64,000 nucleotides of DNA from CAWCLK01 sp963796225 (GTDB taxonomy: Bacteria > Actinomycetota > Nitriliruptoria > Nitriliruptorales > Nitriliruptoraceae), in contig CAWCLK010000028.1 of NCBI GenBank assembly GCA_963796225.1, positions 103,859 through 167,858 on the forward strand, read 5' to 3'. The position numbers were made by a program, and so were the translations under genes. The number at the start of each line of letters is the position of its first letter. Within the stretch, counting starts at the first letter, position 1. The notes below the pieces were generated by a model. The model searched no databases. It worked only from the letters and a program-made list of their open reading frames with translations, and was not told the DNA's origin. Positions 7,991 to 17,479 of this stretch are shown here, in pieces.

Positions 7991-8365
7991 GGCCTTCTTC
8001 AGGGTCGCGGCGGGGACGCCGAGCTCGCGCCAGGCGCTGTAGGAGATCCCCTTGCGCTCGGAGTACTCGGCGGCGGCCTCGACGAAGGCGTTCTCGAGGG
8101 CATCCATGTCGGGCTGGTCCTGCAGGGATTCGAGCCGTTCCTCGTCGTCCATGCGCTGCTGGATCAGCTCGACGCGCTTGGCCGGGTCGTCCTCTTCGGC
8201 GATGGCGGTTCGGGTCACCTCGATGCGTTCCGTGAGCTTCGCGGGCGTCATCTTGGGGCCGCGCCGGGATTCGGTCTCGCGGGCCGCGAGGTACTCCTTC
8301 ACGGCGCGAGCCTGCGCTCGACCCTTGGCGAGTGCCTTCTTGTGCTCGTCGCTCATTGCCGCCAT
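7961..8365 (-). CDS. Conserved actinobacterial protein, helical with KGISYSAWRE motif
   Basis: A 134-residue, strongly charged protein. Residues 1-40 are Lys/Ala/Arg-rich helix (HKKALAKGRAQARAVKEYL). The middle is a predicted coiled coil (ERIEVTRTAIAEEDDPAKRV...). The C-terminal part contains YSERKGISYSAWRELGVP, a block I recognise from widespread uncharacterised actinobacterial proteins; it resembles a small helix-turn-helix DNA-binding unit. It ends in the basic tail GVKRTRRTS, which the downstream tandem repeat duplicates. Two Met codons (8365 and 8356) are possible starts. A nucleoid- or RNA-associated role is plausible from composition but unproven. Confidence 0.75.
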   Translation of the reverse strand: MAAMSDEHKKALAKGRAQARAVKEYLAARETESRRGPKMTPAKLTERIEVTRTAIAEEDDPAKRVELIQQRMDDEERLESLQDQPDMDALENAFVEAAAEYSERKGISYSAWRELGVPAATLKKAGVKRTRRTS

Positions 8366-8438
8366 GTGGGCACGGTCCTCTTGTGGGGTTCACGGGGGTG
8401 AGGCGAAGAGCATACGCCAGGTTCCGCCGGTGGAACGC

Positions 8439-10349
8439 TCACTCCATTCCGGTAGTGCGCCCCGTGATCCCCATGGGTCCCGTCCCGATCTCCGCCCCGC
8501 TCATTGCGACCAGTTCCAGCGTGAAGGTGGCGCCGGCCCCGGGGCGGGAGGACACGGTCACGTCCCCGCCCATTTCCCGGACCAGGCGGCGGGCGATGTA
8601 CAGGCCGAGCCCCACTCCCGACGTCGTCATGCGCAGCGGGTCCTCGAGCCGGATGAACGGTTCGAAGATGCGTTCGTGCTCGCTGCTGGGGATGCCGCGG
8701 CCCTGGTCGGTGACGGTCACGCGGATGCGGTCGTCCTCGGTGGTGACGGCGACGCCGACGCGAGTGCCGGGGCCGCTGTAGCGGGTGGCGTTGTCGAGCA
8801 GGTGGCGCAGCACCTGGCCGAGCCGCTCGGCGTTGGCGTGGGCGTACGCGTGCTCCGGCAGGTCGAGGGCGACCTCACGGTCGGTCTCGCCGCCCACGGT
8901 CCACGCGAGCTCGGCGGCCACGCGGGCGACGTCGACCTGCTCGAGCTGCACGGGGGCGCCGGGGACCGGTTCGCCCGAGCCCCGCGGGTCGAGCTCGGTG
9001 ACGAGCAGCAGGTCGTCGACCAGGCGTGCCATCCGGTCGGCGCGTTCCACGATGCGCTCGACCGCGACCTGGCGCTGCTCGGCACCCATGGCCTCACCCT
9101 TCAGCAGCAGCATGCTGGCGAAGCCCTTGATGGGCGTGAGCGGGGTGCGCAGCTCGTGCGACACCCGCGCGACGAAGTCGTTGCGCAGGTCCGCGACCTC
9201 CTGCTCCCGGGTGATGTCGGTGATCACCACGACGTCCCCGACCGGCTCGCCCTCGTCGGAGAAGCGGAAGGTGTGGGACTCGCGGACGGTGCGCACCGTG
9301 CCCTCGATCAGGTGGCGCAGCTGGGCCTGGTCGACCAGGGTCGGGGTGTCCGCGGACGCGTCGGCGAGCCGCCAGGTCCCGACGACCGGGTCGCCGAGCC
9401 GCACGCCGCTGAGGATCCGTTCGGCGGCCTGGCCCACCGCCGCCTCCCCGGGGATGCCCGTCAGCTGGGTCAGGGCCTCGTTCCACACCTCGATGGTGCC
9501 GTCGGGCCCGAGCAGCAGGATCCCGTCGGACGTGCCGGCCACGATGCGTTCGAGCCGGTCGTGGTCGTGGCGCAGCTGGGTCAGCAGCTCCTGGGTCCGG
9601 GCCACGCCCCGGTAGGCGAGGTAGATCGCGACCATGGGCATGACGAGCAGGACGACGAGGTCGGGGCGGGACTTCGACAGCTCGGCCCCGAGGATGCCGA
9701 TGGGCAGCCCGCCGAGCGGGGCGGTGACCGAGAACAGGCCCTGGGTGCGCAGCACGCCCCGGACGTCCGAGCCGAACAGGTGCAGCAGGCCCGTGAGGGC
9801 GCCGAGGTTGACCACCACGTAGACCACCATGGCGATCGCCACGGTGCCGATGCCGTGGTGGCCCACGCGCGGCCCGAACTCGGGGAGCAGCGCGACCACG
9901 CCGACCGCGGCCGCGGACGACATGGCGATCTGGGCGGTGTTGAACCCGATCTTGAGCACCGACCGGCGGCGCAGGACGTTGGCGAGCAGCGCCCCGACCG
10001 CGACGGCCAGGACCGCCTGCGAGGCCGGCAGCAGCAGGATGCAGGCCGTGACCGCGGCCTCGATCAGCGTGAACGCCGAGGTCGCGCGGGTGGTGGTCCG
10101 GAACCGCAGCGTGGTCAGCTCGGCGGCGGCGACCACCAGTGCCAGCACGAGCAGCGGCTCGACGTCCAGCGCCTGCGACCCGGCGGTCACGCCGTTCGTG
10201 ATCGTGACCGCGAGGGTGGCGGCCAGCCAGGCCCCCACATAGGCCAGCACGGCCCGTGGCGGTCGGCTGGTCCTCATGGCGCCCTCGTCAGCAGGTTCGA
10301 CCGGGGGCGCCCCACCGGGGCGGGCGGGGCGCGCCCTGTCGTCCATCAT
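8439..10349 (-). CDS. Membrane-bound PAS histidine kinase
   Basis: A sensor kinase of 636 residues if the ATG at 10349 is used; this ATG overlaps the TGA of the upstream subtilase (ATGA). A second start at 10277 has GAGGGC before it and gives 612 residues. The N-terminal 240 residues hold about six to seven hydrophobic helices. A PAS domain follows (HDRLERIVAGTSDGILLL...), then HisKA with the phospho-acceptor His398 in RVSHELRTPLTPIKGF. The HATPase_c domain has an N-box (HLLDNATRYS), G1 (DQGRGIP) and G2 (GVGLGLYIARR). No response regulator is adjacent. Coupling to a secreted subtilase suggests that the two act in one response. Confidence 0.85.
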   Translation of the reverse strand: MMDDRARPARPGGAPPVEPADEGAMRTSRPPRAVLAYVGAWLAATLAVTITNGVTAGSQALDVEPLLVLALVVAAAELTTLRFRTTTRATSAFTLIEAAVTACILLLPASQAVLAVAVGALLANVLRRRSVLKIGFNTAQIAMSSAAAVGVVALLPEFGPRVGHHGIGTVAIAMVVYVVVNLGALTGLLHLFGSDVRGVLRTQGLFSVTAPLGGLPIGILGAELSKSRPDLVVLLVMPMVAIYLAYRGVARTQELLTQLRHDHDRLERIVAGTSDGILLLGPDGTIEVWNEALTQLTGIPGEAAVGQAAERILSGVRLGDPVVGTWRLADASADTPTLVDQAQLRHLIEGTVRTVRESHTFRFSDEGEPVGDVVVITDITREQEVADLRNDFVARVSHELRTPLTPIKGFASMLLLKGEAMGAEQRQVAVERIVERADRMARLVDDLLLVTELDPRGSGEPVPGAPVQLEQVDVARVAAELAWTVGGETDREVALDLPEHAYAHANAERLGQVLRHLLDNATRYSGPGTRVGVAVTTEDDRIRVTVTDQGRGIPSSEHERIFEPFIRLEDPLRMTTSGVGLGLYIARRLVREMGGDVTVSSRPGAGATFTLELVAMSGAEIGTGPMGITGRTTGME

Positions 10350-11989
10350 GCCGTTCCGTCGCCCCACGCGGCGGAGTTCCACGACCAACCGTCCCAGGTC
10401 CAGCCGTCCCAGCTCCAGCCGTCCCAGCTCCAGCCGTCCCAGGACCAGCCGTCCCAGGACCAGCCGTCCCAGCTCCAGCCGTCCCAGCGACCAGCCGGTC
10501 CACTGGCTGCCGGTCCATGCTGCCGTCCCAGCTCCAGCCGTCCCAGGACCAGCCGTCCCAGCTCCAGCCGTCCCAGCTCCAGCCGTCCCAGGACCAGCCG
10601 TCCCAGGACCAGCCGGTCCACTGGCTGCCGGTCCACTGGCGCCGTCCCAGCTCCAGCCCGCCGGGCCCAGGTCGATCCCGTCCGTCCGCGGGTGTGGGCA
10701 GGGGCACGAGGCCGGCGTTGCCGTCGTACGGCGCCGTGCCTGCCGTCGCCACGGCCTCGCGCGACGTCGCACGGCCCCGGCGCCGACGGGCCTCGCCCGC
10801 CTCGCCGTCCGCGGTGCCCTCGAGCAGGCCCTTGACCTGGTCGGCGTGAGGTCCGGGTTCTCGGCGAGCACGGCGGCGGCCGCCCCGGCGGTGTAGGCGG
10901 CGGCCATGGAGGTGCCGTTGCCCCGGAAGTAGCGGCCGTCGACACGGGCGCCGCGGTTCTCGCGGTCGATGGTGCTGCCCGGGGTGCGCAGGCCCGACGA
11001 TCGAGACGCCGGGAGCCACGACGTCGGGCTTGGTCCAGCTCCGTCGCCGTCGATCCGTGACGCTGCCCCGACCGGACCACGCCGGGACGGAGCCGTCGGC
11101 GGTGTCCAGCGCGCCGGCGGTCAGCAGGTACGGGTCCCAGCCCGGCGACGCGAGCCCGCCGTCGTTGCCCGACGCGACCACGACCGTGGAGCCCCGGCCC
11201 ACAGCATCTCGAGGACGACCATCAGCGGGTCGGGCACGTCGCCGCGTTCGCCGGACAGCGCCAGCAGGACCACGGGCGCCTCGAACTCGTCACGGGCCGC
11301 GTCGGCGATGACGAGGCCCTGGACGACGCTGCGACAGCGTGGTCTCGCCGTCGGCGTCGGCGACCTGGACCGAGACGAGGTGGGAGGCAGGCGCGACGCC
11401 CGGGTGGTCCCCGTCCGCGGCGATGATCCCGGCCATGAACGTGCCGTGGCCGTTGCGGTCACCCGCGCGCCCCGGCTGCGAGTCGTAGGCGAACCGGGCG
11501 ACCACGCGGTCGCCGAGGTCCTGGTGCGGGGCGATGCCGGTGTCGACGACCACGACGCCCACGCCCGCGCCGGCGTCCGACGTCGTCGTGGGCGCGGCGG
11601 CGGGCGCGGCGGCGGTCGGTTGCAGCGGCCATGCCCTGGGCCGACTGCACGCGCATCGGCATGTCGGGGGTCACGGTGCCGGTCGCGGCGTCGGCCTCCA
11701 GGTCGTCCACCTCGTCGGCGGGCACCTCGGCCACCACGAGCGGGAACGGCGTCAGGACCTCCAGCACGCGGCCGCCCTGCTCGGCGACGGCGTGGCTGAC
11801 GGCGCCGAGGTCGGCGCGGGCCTCGACGACCACGCGGGTCAGCGTGTCGCCCAGTGCCGGCGCCGGCGCGGCGGGCCCCGTCCCCACCAGTGCCGTCAGC
11901 AGCGAGGCGACCATGGCCACCGCCGCCACGGCGCGGCCGGGCAGGCGGGGCCGCGCGATCGCGGTGGTGGTTTCATCTGGCCGGTGCAT
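10346..11989 (-). pseudogene. Secreted S8 subtilisin-like protease with WSWDG repeats (frameshifted)
   Basis: The reading frame changes about six times, yet all parts of an S8 protease appear in order. A signal peptide (GRAVAAVAMVASLL) is followed by an I9-like propeptide. The catalytic Asp lies in VVVVDTGIAP (about 11544), the His in DRNGHGTFMAG (about 11448), the oxyanion/specificity strand in STVVVASGNDGG, and the Ser in GNGTSMAAAYTAG (about 10910). After the catalytic domain comes a tail of W-S-W-D-G pentapeptides. The start shown (11989) has GAGGG before it; an ATG at 12085, also with a good ribosome site, would add 32 residues. Conservation of the whole triad argues that the shifts are sequencing indels. 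The stop overlaps the kinase ATG. Such tails of short Trp/Ser/Gly repeats are known on actinobacterial subtilases. Confidence 0.8.
10383..10670 (-). repeat. 15-bp tandem repeats encoding WSWDG, in two arrays
   Basis: On the minus strand the unit reads as Trp-Ser-Trp-Asp-Gly with alternating Ser codons (TCC/AGC). There are two arrays of about six or seven units, each introduced by a block encoding QWTGSQWTG, so the whole array plus leader has itself been duplicated. The second array is shifted in frame relative to the first as sequenced. Such repeats are prone to length change and to assembly error. Confidence 0.85.
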
Positions 11990-12227
11990 GGCGCCCTCGC
12001 AGTCGACCCGCCCGCCCGCACGGCGGCCGCCGTGGGCGGACAAGTCCTCACTCTCGGTATCGTCGGTATCGCTCTTCGTGTTCATAGTCCCTTCGGGTTG
12101 TTTCCACATCCCCCAACCGGACGCGACGCATGGCCCAGATGGGTCATGGCCCGACCGGGGCCGGGCCAGTCCTCTGTCGGGGGCCGGGCCGTCCTGTGCG
12201 AAGAGTCGGCCATCAGGGGCCGACTGG

Positions 12228-12233
12228 TAGGTT
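12228..12233 (+). promoter_or_regulatory. -10-like element TAGGTT in divergent region
   Basis: It lies 29 bases before the GTG of the nucleotidyltransferase gene. The 176-bp gap to the divergent subtilase (12086-12261) also holds two direct copies of GGGGCCGGGCC (near 12160 and 12178), whose role is unknown. Confidence 0.4.
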
Positions 12234-12261
12234 CCGCCGCCGAACGTGTCAGGGCGCATCC

Positions 12262-13002
12262 GTGGACGTCACACAGCTGACCGCCGTCATCCTGTGCGGC
12301 GGCAAGGGGACGCGGGCCTACCCGCACACGCGGGAGGTGCCCAAGCCCCTCCTCGAGGTCGCCGGCGAGCCCGTGCTGGCCCACGTGCTGCGGATCTACG
12401 CCCGCCAGGGGGTCACGCGCTTCCTGCTGTCCGCCGGCTACCTGGCCGAGATGGTCGAGGACTTCGCCGCGACCCTGCCCGCCGACTGGCAGGTCGACGT
12501 CGTCGACACGGGCGAGGAGACGAACACCGCGGGGCGCATCCTCGCGCTGGCGGACCGGCTCGAGGGCACGTTCCTGGCCAACTACGCCGACGGGCTCGGC
12601 GACGTGGACGTGGCGGCATCGGTGGCCTTCCACGCCCGGCACGCCGGCACCGCCACCCTGACCACCGTCCCGCTGCCGAGCCAGTACGGCACCATCGACA
12701 GCGGCGACGACGGTCGGGTGACCCGCTTCCGCGAGAAGCCGCGGCTGGCCGACCACCGCATCAACGGCGGCTGGTTCGTGTTCGACCACGCCGCCCTCGA
12801 GCAGTTCGTCGTCGGGGACGACCTCGAACGCGACGTCCTGCCCCACCTCGGGGCGCGGGGCGACCTGTACGCCTACGAGCACCACGGCTTCTGGAAGTCC
12901 ATGGACACCTACAAGGACGCGCTCGAGCTCAGCCGGCTCGCCGAGCAGCCCGACGGCCCCCCGTGGGCGGTCCCGGCCACCGACGCCGCGGGGCTCGCAT
13001 GA
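12262..13002 (+). CDS. Sugar-1-phosphate nucleotidyltransferase (RfbF-like)
   Basis: A 246-residue enzyme with the nucleotidyltransferase signature ILCGGKGTR at residues 10-18, the PKPL motif, the metal-binding NYADGLGDVD region, FREKPRLADHRINGGWFVF, and a C-terminal HHGFWKSMDTYKD block. This arrangement is closest to glucose-1-phosphate cytidylyl/thymidylyltransferases that activate hexose for surface glycans. It condenses a sugar 1-phosphate with an NTP to give NDP-sugar and pyrophosphate. The GTG start at 12262 follows a TAGGTT -10-like box. The next gene, a sugar nucleotide epimerase/dehydratase, starts on its stop codon (ATGA), so the two probably process one sugar. This pair opens the large glycan island. 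Confidence 0.85.
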   Translation: MDVTQLTAVILCGGKGTRAYPHTREVPKPLLEVAGEPVLAHVLRIYARQGVTRFLLSAGYLAEMVEDFAATLPADWQVDVVDTGEETNTAGRILALADRLEGTFLANYADGLGDVDVAASVAFHARHAGTATLTTVPLPSQYGTIDSGDDGRVTRFREKPRLADHRINGGWFVFDHAALEQFVVGDDLERDVLPHLGARGDLYAYEHHGFWKSMDTYKDALELSRLAEQPDGPPWAVPATDAAGLA

Positions 13003-13994
13003 GGCCCATCGGGGACGCCACCGTGCTGGTGACCGGCGCGTCCGGGTTCATCGGCTCGCACCTGACCCGGCGCCTGGTCGGGCTCGGCGCCGAGGTGCAC
13101 GCCATGACCTCGACGGTGTCGTCGATCTACCCCGACCGGCTGCGGGACGTCCGGGGCGACATCACCCTGCACGAGGCCAACCTCATGGACCGCACGGCGG
13201 TCGAGAAGCTGGTCCACCAGGTCCGCCCGACGCTGGTGCTGCACCTCGGCGCCTACACCCACGTCGGCAAGTCCTGGAACCGCATCGACGAGTGCGTGCA
13301 GGCCAACGTGCAGGGCACCGTCAACCTGCTCGAGGCGCTGGCGGACACCGACTACGACCGGTTCGTGAACACGGGCACCTCCGAGATCTACGGCGACATC
13401 GACGTCCCGTTCCACGAGGAGGACTGTCCCCATCCCGTGTCGCCCTACGCGGTGTCGAAGTACTCCGCCGAGATGTTCTGCCGGCTGGGCCACGCGTCGC
13501 GCGGCTGGCCGATCGTCATGGTGCGACCCTTCAACGCCTACGGCCCGGCGCAGTCGCCGGACCGGATCATCCCCGAGGTCATCCTGCGCGGGCTGCGGGG
13601 CGACCCGCTGCCGATGACCTCCGGCACGCAGACCCGCGAGTTCAACTACGTCGAGGACATCGCCGAGGGCTTCGTCGCCGCGGCGACCGCCGACGGCGTC
13701 GAGGGGCAGCTCATCAACCTCGGCTGCGGCGAGGAGGTCACCATCCGCGACCTCGCCACCCGCATCCTCGCCGTCATGGGCAGCGACGTCGAGCCCGAGT
13801 TCGGTGCCCTGCCCGACCGCCCCATCGAGATCTGGCGGATGTACTGCGACGCGACCCGGGCGCGTGAGCTGCTCGGCTGGCAGCCGACCCACTCGCTCGA
13901 GGACGGCCTGGCGGCGACCATCGACTGGTACCGCGAGGAGCTGGTCCGCCGCCCCGACTCGCCCTTCATCCCGGGGTTCGCGCGGGGCGTGTGA
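12999..13994 (+). CDS. NAD-dependent sugar-nucleotide epimerase/dehydratase (extended SDR)
   Basis: 331 residues. The Rossmann motif GASGFIG is at 13-19, NTGTSEIYGD provides the catalytic Ser/Thr region, and YAVSK supplies Tyr150 and Lys154. Downstream blocks RPFNAYGPAQSPDRIIPEVI and FNYVEDIAEGF match extended short-chain dehydrogenases of the GDP-mannose and CDP-/dTDP-glucose 4,6-dehydratase group. The absence of a clear Glu next to the catalytic Thr leaves epimerase versus dehydratase open. It overlaps the nucleotidyltransferase gene by four bases and most likely acts on that enzyme's product. It ends 20 bp before the convergent membrane glycosyltransferase gene. Confidence 0.85.
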   Translation: MRPIGDATVLVTGASGFIGSHLTRRLVGLGAEVHAMTSTVSSIYPDRLRDVRGDITLHEANLMDRTAVEKLVHQVRPTLVLHLGAYTHVGKSWNRIDECVQANVQGTVNLLEALADTDYDRFVNTGTSEIYGDIDVPFHEEDCPHPVSPYAVSKYSAEMFCRLGHASRGWPIVMVRPFNAYGPAQSPDRIIPEVILRGLRGDPLPMTSGTQTREFNYVEDIAEGFVAAATADGVEGQLINLGCGEEVTIRDLATRILAVMGSDVEPEFGALPDRPIEIWRMYCDATRARELLGWQPTHSLEDGLAATIDWYREELVRRPDSPFIPGFARGV

Positions 13995-14014
13995 GGGGCG
14001 CGGACGACTCGGCG

Positions 14015-16121
14015 TCACGGGGCCAGGCCGAGGCGGGTCCGGACCGCGGGGCGCACCTGCTCCGTGGGGCGCTGCAGCACTCGGCGCAGCGTGGCCGCGT
14101 CCAGGCGTGCGTCGGCCGGCGGGCACGTCGACGGGTCGGCGGGACCGTCGAGGGCGACGACCACCCCCCGTGCGGTGCTGGCCAGCACGCGGGCGGACGG
14201 ATCGCTGACGGCCCACGCCAGCTCCGGCGGGGCGGGGGTCGGGCCGCCGAGCAGGACCGCGACCGTCGCGACCTCGTGCTCGGCGAGGTCGGTGCGGTAG
14301 CCGGCGCAGTCGGCGTGGCCGCGGAACCCGCCGTCGGCGGTGATGACGTGGGGGACGCGCAGGGTGTTGGCCAGGTCGGGGCCGAGGAAGGGGTACGTGA
14401 GGGGGAACCCCGAGACGGCCACGGTCGTGGGGGAGACGGGCGGCACGGCCGCGAACAGCGGCGTGTAGGCCGCCAGGGCCGTGGAGGCGGGAGCGGGTCC
14501 AGCGCGCGTTCGTGTGACGGCTTCCAGCGGGCCGGTCAGCGCCACGGCCGCCACGAGGGCGGCGACACCGGCCGCCGTCCGCAGCCATCGGGCTGGGACC
14601 GTGGTGCGGGTCGCGGCCACCACGGCCACCAGCGCCGCGGCCAGCGCCAGCACCCGCGCCTCGGGACCCTCGATCGCCCAGGCACGCCCCGGCGCCAGGC
14701 CCAGCACCGCGACCGCGGCAGCCAGCATCGCGCGGCCAGCTGCTGCGCGTGGCCGCCGTCGTGGCCAGGGCGGCCAGCACCAGCGCGGGCCACAGGTAGC
14801 GCAGGTTGGCGGTGAACAGCACGGGCTCTCCGGGCGGGCCCAGCGCGGTGGTCGGCAGCACCACGTACGCGGCGCCGGCGAGCACCGCGGCGAGGGCGAG
14901 CCCGCGCGGCCACCCCGCCCCGCGACGCACGGCCAGGACCACCCCGAGGGCGAGGAGGCCGAGCAGCAGCGGCCACGCGACCCCGAAGAACAGCCGCAGG
15001 CCGGGCAGGAACCAGTCGCGGACCACCGCCGGGTCGTCGAGGTAGGTCGCCACCGCCGGTCTCGGCCGCGCCGGGCAGCGGGGCGGGACCGCCGAACAGG
15101 GGGAGGCCCGGGAAGGGCGTGCCGATCTCGACCAGGTTGCGGGCGTACCACCAGCCACCGACCAGCACGGCGGGGACGGTGAGCCCCAGCGTCGTGACCA
15201 GACGCCGCCCCGCCGGGGCCACGGCGACGGCCACCGCGGCGACCAGGGCCACCGCGGGCGTCACCGGGAGCTTGGTCCCCGCCGCGATCCCGAGGGCCAC
15301 GCCGGCCACCACGACCGCCCCGTCACGGGCACCGTCGGCGCGGCCCGGCACCGCGTCGACCAGGACGGCCACGGCGGCGGCGAGGAAGGCCACGGCCGTC
15401 CAGTCGACGTGCGCCCAGCCGCCGTACACCGCCCCGTACAGGGGGCTGCACAGCAGGGTGGTCACCAGCGTCACCGCGGCGTCCACGGCCGACCCCAGCG
15501 GCGCCGCGCCACCCATGCCGCCAGCACGAGCAGCGCGGCGGCCGCCCCGTTGACCAGCACGACCAGCAGCTCGTGGCCGCCGTGCAGCAGCAGGGCCCGC
15601 AGTGCCTCGTCGTTGCTCGGGTACTAGCCGGACGGATGCCCGACGTCGAGCACCTGGACGGGCAGCAGCCGTCCCGACTGCGCGTACCCCGCCGCATGGG
15701 TGAGGTGGTAGTGCAGCCCGTCGACGTCGGCGAACCCGCGCCGCACGGTGGGCACGACCGCCACGGTCCACTGGACCGCCCCGGCGCCGACGGCCGCGGC
15801 CGCCAGGGGTGGGACCCACCGGGGCTCGGGGGCGAGGACAGGAGGGCCGCTGGCGATCGGCGTGGGGATCGGGGCCCGGCGTGCCAGGGCCAGCGCCGCG
15901 GCCGTCGCCACGAGGCAGCCCAGGACGACCGGAGCCAGCCGGAACGCCCCGACCAGCCCCACGAGCTGGGCGACCACCAGGAGGGTCCCGGTGCCGAGGG
16001 TCGCGGTGGCCACGACGCGTTCGAGCCCCCGGGATGCCGGCAGCAGCCACCTCGTCCAGGCCACACCGGCCGCCCCGGCCGTGACCACCACGAGCCCGAG
16101 CGCGAGCAGGTCGAGCAGGAT
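14015..16121 (-). pseudogene. GT-C type polytopic membrane glycosyltransferase (frameshifted)
   Basis: The pieces join into one protein of about 690 residues with roughly a dozen hydrophobic helices. An early luminal loop contains FADVDGLHYHLTHAAGYAQ and VLDVGHPSG followed by YPSNDEAL, the acidic/aromatic loop style of dolichyl- or polyprenyl-phosphate-sugar-dependent GT-C enzymes. A periplasmic C-terminal domain (ARVLASTARGVVVALDG...) follows. At least three frame shifts and one in-frame TAG (at 15624-15626, within ...HPSG-stop-YPSN...) interrupt it. The start is uncertain: a GGGAG site precedes codon 16121, but no standard start codon sits at the ideal spacing. A minus-strand TAGGCT box lies at 16149-16154. 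It probably transfers a lipid-linked sugar outside the membrane. Confidence 0.65.
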
Positions 16122-16148
16122 CGGCGGACTCCCTGGCCGGGCGGGCGG

Positions 16149-16154
16149 AGCCTA
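16149..16154 (-). promoter_or_regulatory. -10-like element TAGGCT (minus)
   Basis: It drives the membrane glycosyltransferase on the minus strand, back to back with the plus-strand box at 16174-16179, making a compact divergent promoter. Confidence 0.4.
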
Positions 16155-16173
16155 CTGCGGGTCGGGCGGCTCC

Positions 16174-16179
16174 TATCCT
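16174..16179 (+). promoter_or_regulatory. -10-like element TATCCT for a leaderless mRNA
   Basis: TATCCT ends 7 bases before the ATG of the GT4 gene at 16187. A transcript starting the usual 6-8 bases after the -10 would begin at or next to the ATG. No Shine-Dalgarno sequence is present, which agrees with leaderless translation, common in actinobacteria. Confidence 0.5.
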
Positions 16180-16186
16180 CGGGACG

Positions 16187-17479
16187 ATGCGGATCCTCAC
16201 GGTGCAGAACCTCTACCCACCCCACGCGTTCGGGGGGTACGAGGACCTCTGCGCCGGGGCCGTGCGGCAGTGGCGGGACGCCGGCCACGAGGTCGTGGTC
16301 CTCGCGTCCGACTGGCGCCGCCCCGACGTGGGCGCCGACGCGCCCGACGGTCCCGAGCGGGTCGAGCGGGTCCTGCCGTTCTACTGGGACGACCACCGCA
16401 TCCTGCGTCCGTCGGCGCGCGAGAGCCTGCGGCGGGACCGGACCTCGCGACGCCTCACCGGCGCCCTGCTGGACGAGCTCGCACCGGACGTGGTGTCGGT
16501 GTGGAACGCGGCGGGCCTGTCCTTCGGGATCTTCGACGAGCTGGTCCGCCGGTCGCTGCCGACGGTCCTCGTCGTCCTCGACCGGTGGCTCGCGTTCGGC
16601 CTGGCGATGGACGGCTGGGGCGGCCGGTTCCGCGACGGGGTCGGCGGGGCGATGGCCCCGCTCGTCGCCGCGGTGACCGGGACGCCCACCCGGGTCCCCA
16701 CACTGGGCACGCCCGTCGTCGGGTGCTTCGCCAGCCGACACCTGCAGGATCACGCACACCAGACGTCCCCGTGGGCGCTGGACGCGGAGGCCGTCGTGCC
16801 GCACGGACTGGACGCCTCCCGGTACGCCCCGCCCGATCCCGGCCAGCCCGTCCCGGCATGGCGTGGACGCCTGCTCTACGTCGGGCGGGTGGCGCCGACC
16901 AAGGGGGTCGAGACCGTCGTCCGCGCGGTGGCCCGGCTCCCGGCGACCCAGCTCGACGTCGTGGGCCCGGCCGACGCCGACACGAGCGCCCGTGTCGCGG
17001 CCCTGGTGGACGAGCTCGACGTCGCGGATCGCGTGCACCTGCGGGGCGAGGCCGCCCCGGAGCAGCTCAGCCGGGCGTACGGCGAGGCGGACGCGCTGGT
17101 GTTCCCGTCCGAGTGGCAGGAGCCCTTCGGCATCGTCCCGCTCGAGGCGATGGCCCGCGGCCTGCCGGTCATCGGCACCGGCACGGGCGGGTCGGGGGAG
17201 TTCCTCGTGGACGGGGTCACGTCGGTCCGGTTCCGCCCGGGTGACGTCGACGACCTCGTCGACGCCGTCCGCCGCCTGGCTGGCGACCAGGCCCTGCGAG
17301 CCAGGCTCCGCACCGCCGGCCTCGAGGTGGCAGCGTGGCGGGACCGCGCGCGTGCCAACGAGGAGCTGCTGGCCTGGCACGCCTGGGCCGCCGACCGGTG
17401 CCGGGGCCCGCGACCAGCGGACCGGCCGGTCCTCCCGGAGCACCTGCGGACCACAGCGTCGGGACGGGCCGTCTCGTGA
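16187..17479 (+). CDS. GT4 family glycosyltransferase
   Basis: 430 residues with a GT-B fold. The N-terminal glycine-rich acceptor loop is NLYPPHAFGGYEDLC. The C-terminal nucleotide-sugar domain begins at RLLYVGRVAPTKGVETVV, and the EWQEPFGIVPLEAMARG block carries the E-x7-E motif of retaining GT4 enzymes. It would transfer a sugar from an NDP-sugar to a lipid-linked glycan at the cytoplasmic face. It is probably translated from a leaderless mRNA (see 16174-16179). The following acyltransferase gene starts on its stop codon (GTGA), so they form an operon. Confidence 0.88.
   Translation: MRILTVQNLYPPHAFGGYEDLCAGAVRQWRDAGHEVVVLASDWRRPDVGADAPDGPERVERVLPFYWDDHRILRPSARESLRRDRTSRRLTGALLDELAPDVVSVWNAAGLSFGIFDELVRRSLPTVLVVLDRWLAFGLAMDGWGGRFRDGVGGAMAPLVAAVTGTPTRVPTLGTPVVGCFASRHLQDHAHQTSPWALDAEAVVPHGLDASRYAPPDPGQPVPAWRGRLLYVGRVAPTKGVETVVRAVARLPATQLDVVGPADADTSARVAALVDELDVADRVHLRGEAAPEQLSRAYGEADALVFPSEWQEPFGIVPLEAMARGLPVIGTGTGGSGEFLVDGVTSVRFRPGDVDDLVDAVRRLAGDQALRARLRTAGLEVAAWRDRARANEELLAWHAWAADRCRGPRPADRPVLPEHLRTTASGRAVS

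Noticed and set aside
10383..10670. CRISPR-like regular repeats
   Set aside because: The period is 15 bp with no spacers and the unit is in frame with a protease, so it is a coding repeat.
8052..10835. 927-codon plus-strand open frame
   Set aside because: Shadow of the histidine kinase; no domain pattern and very high His/Gln/Asp from antisense codons.
12909..15158. 749-codon minus-strand open frame across the epimerase and GT-C gene
   Set aside because: Only the part near 14740-15080 is real (a piece of the GT-C protein); the rest is antisense to the epimerase.
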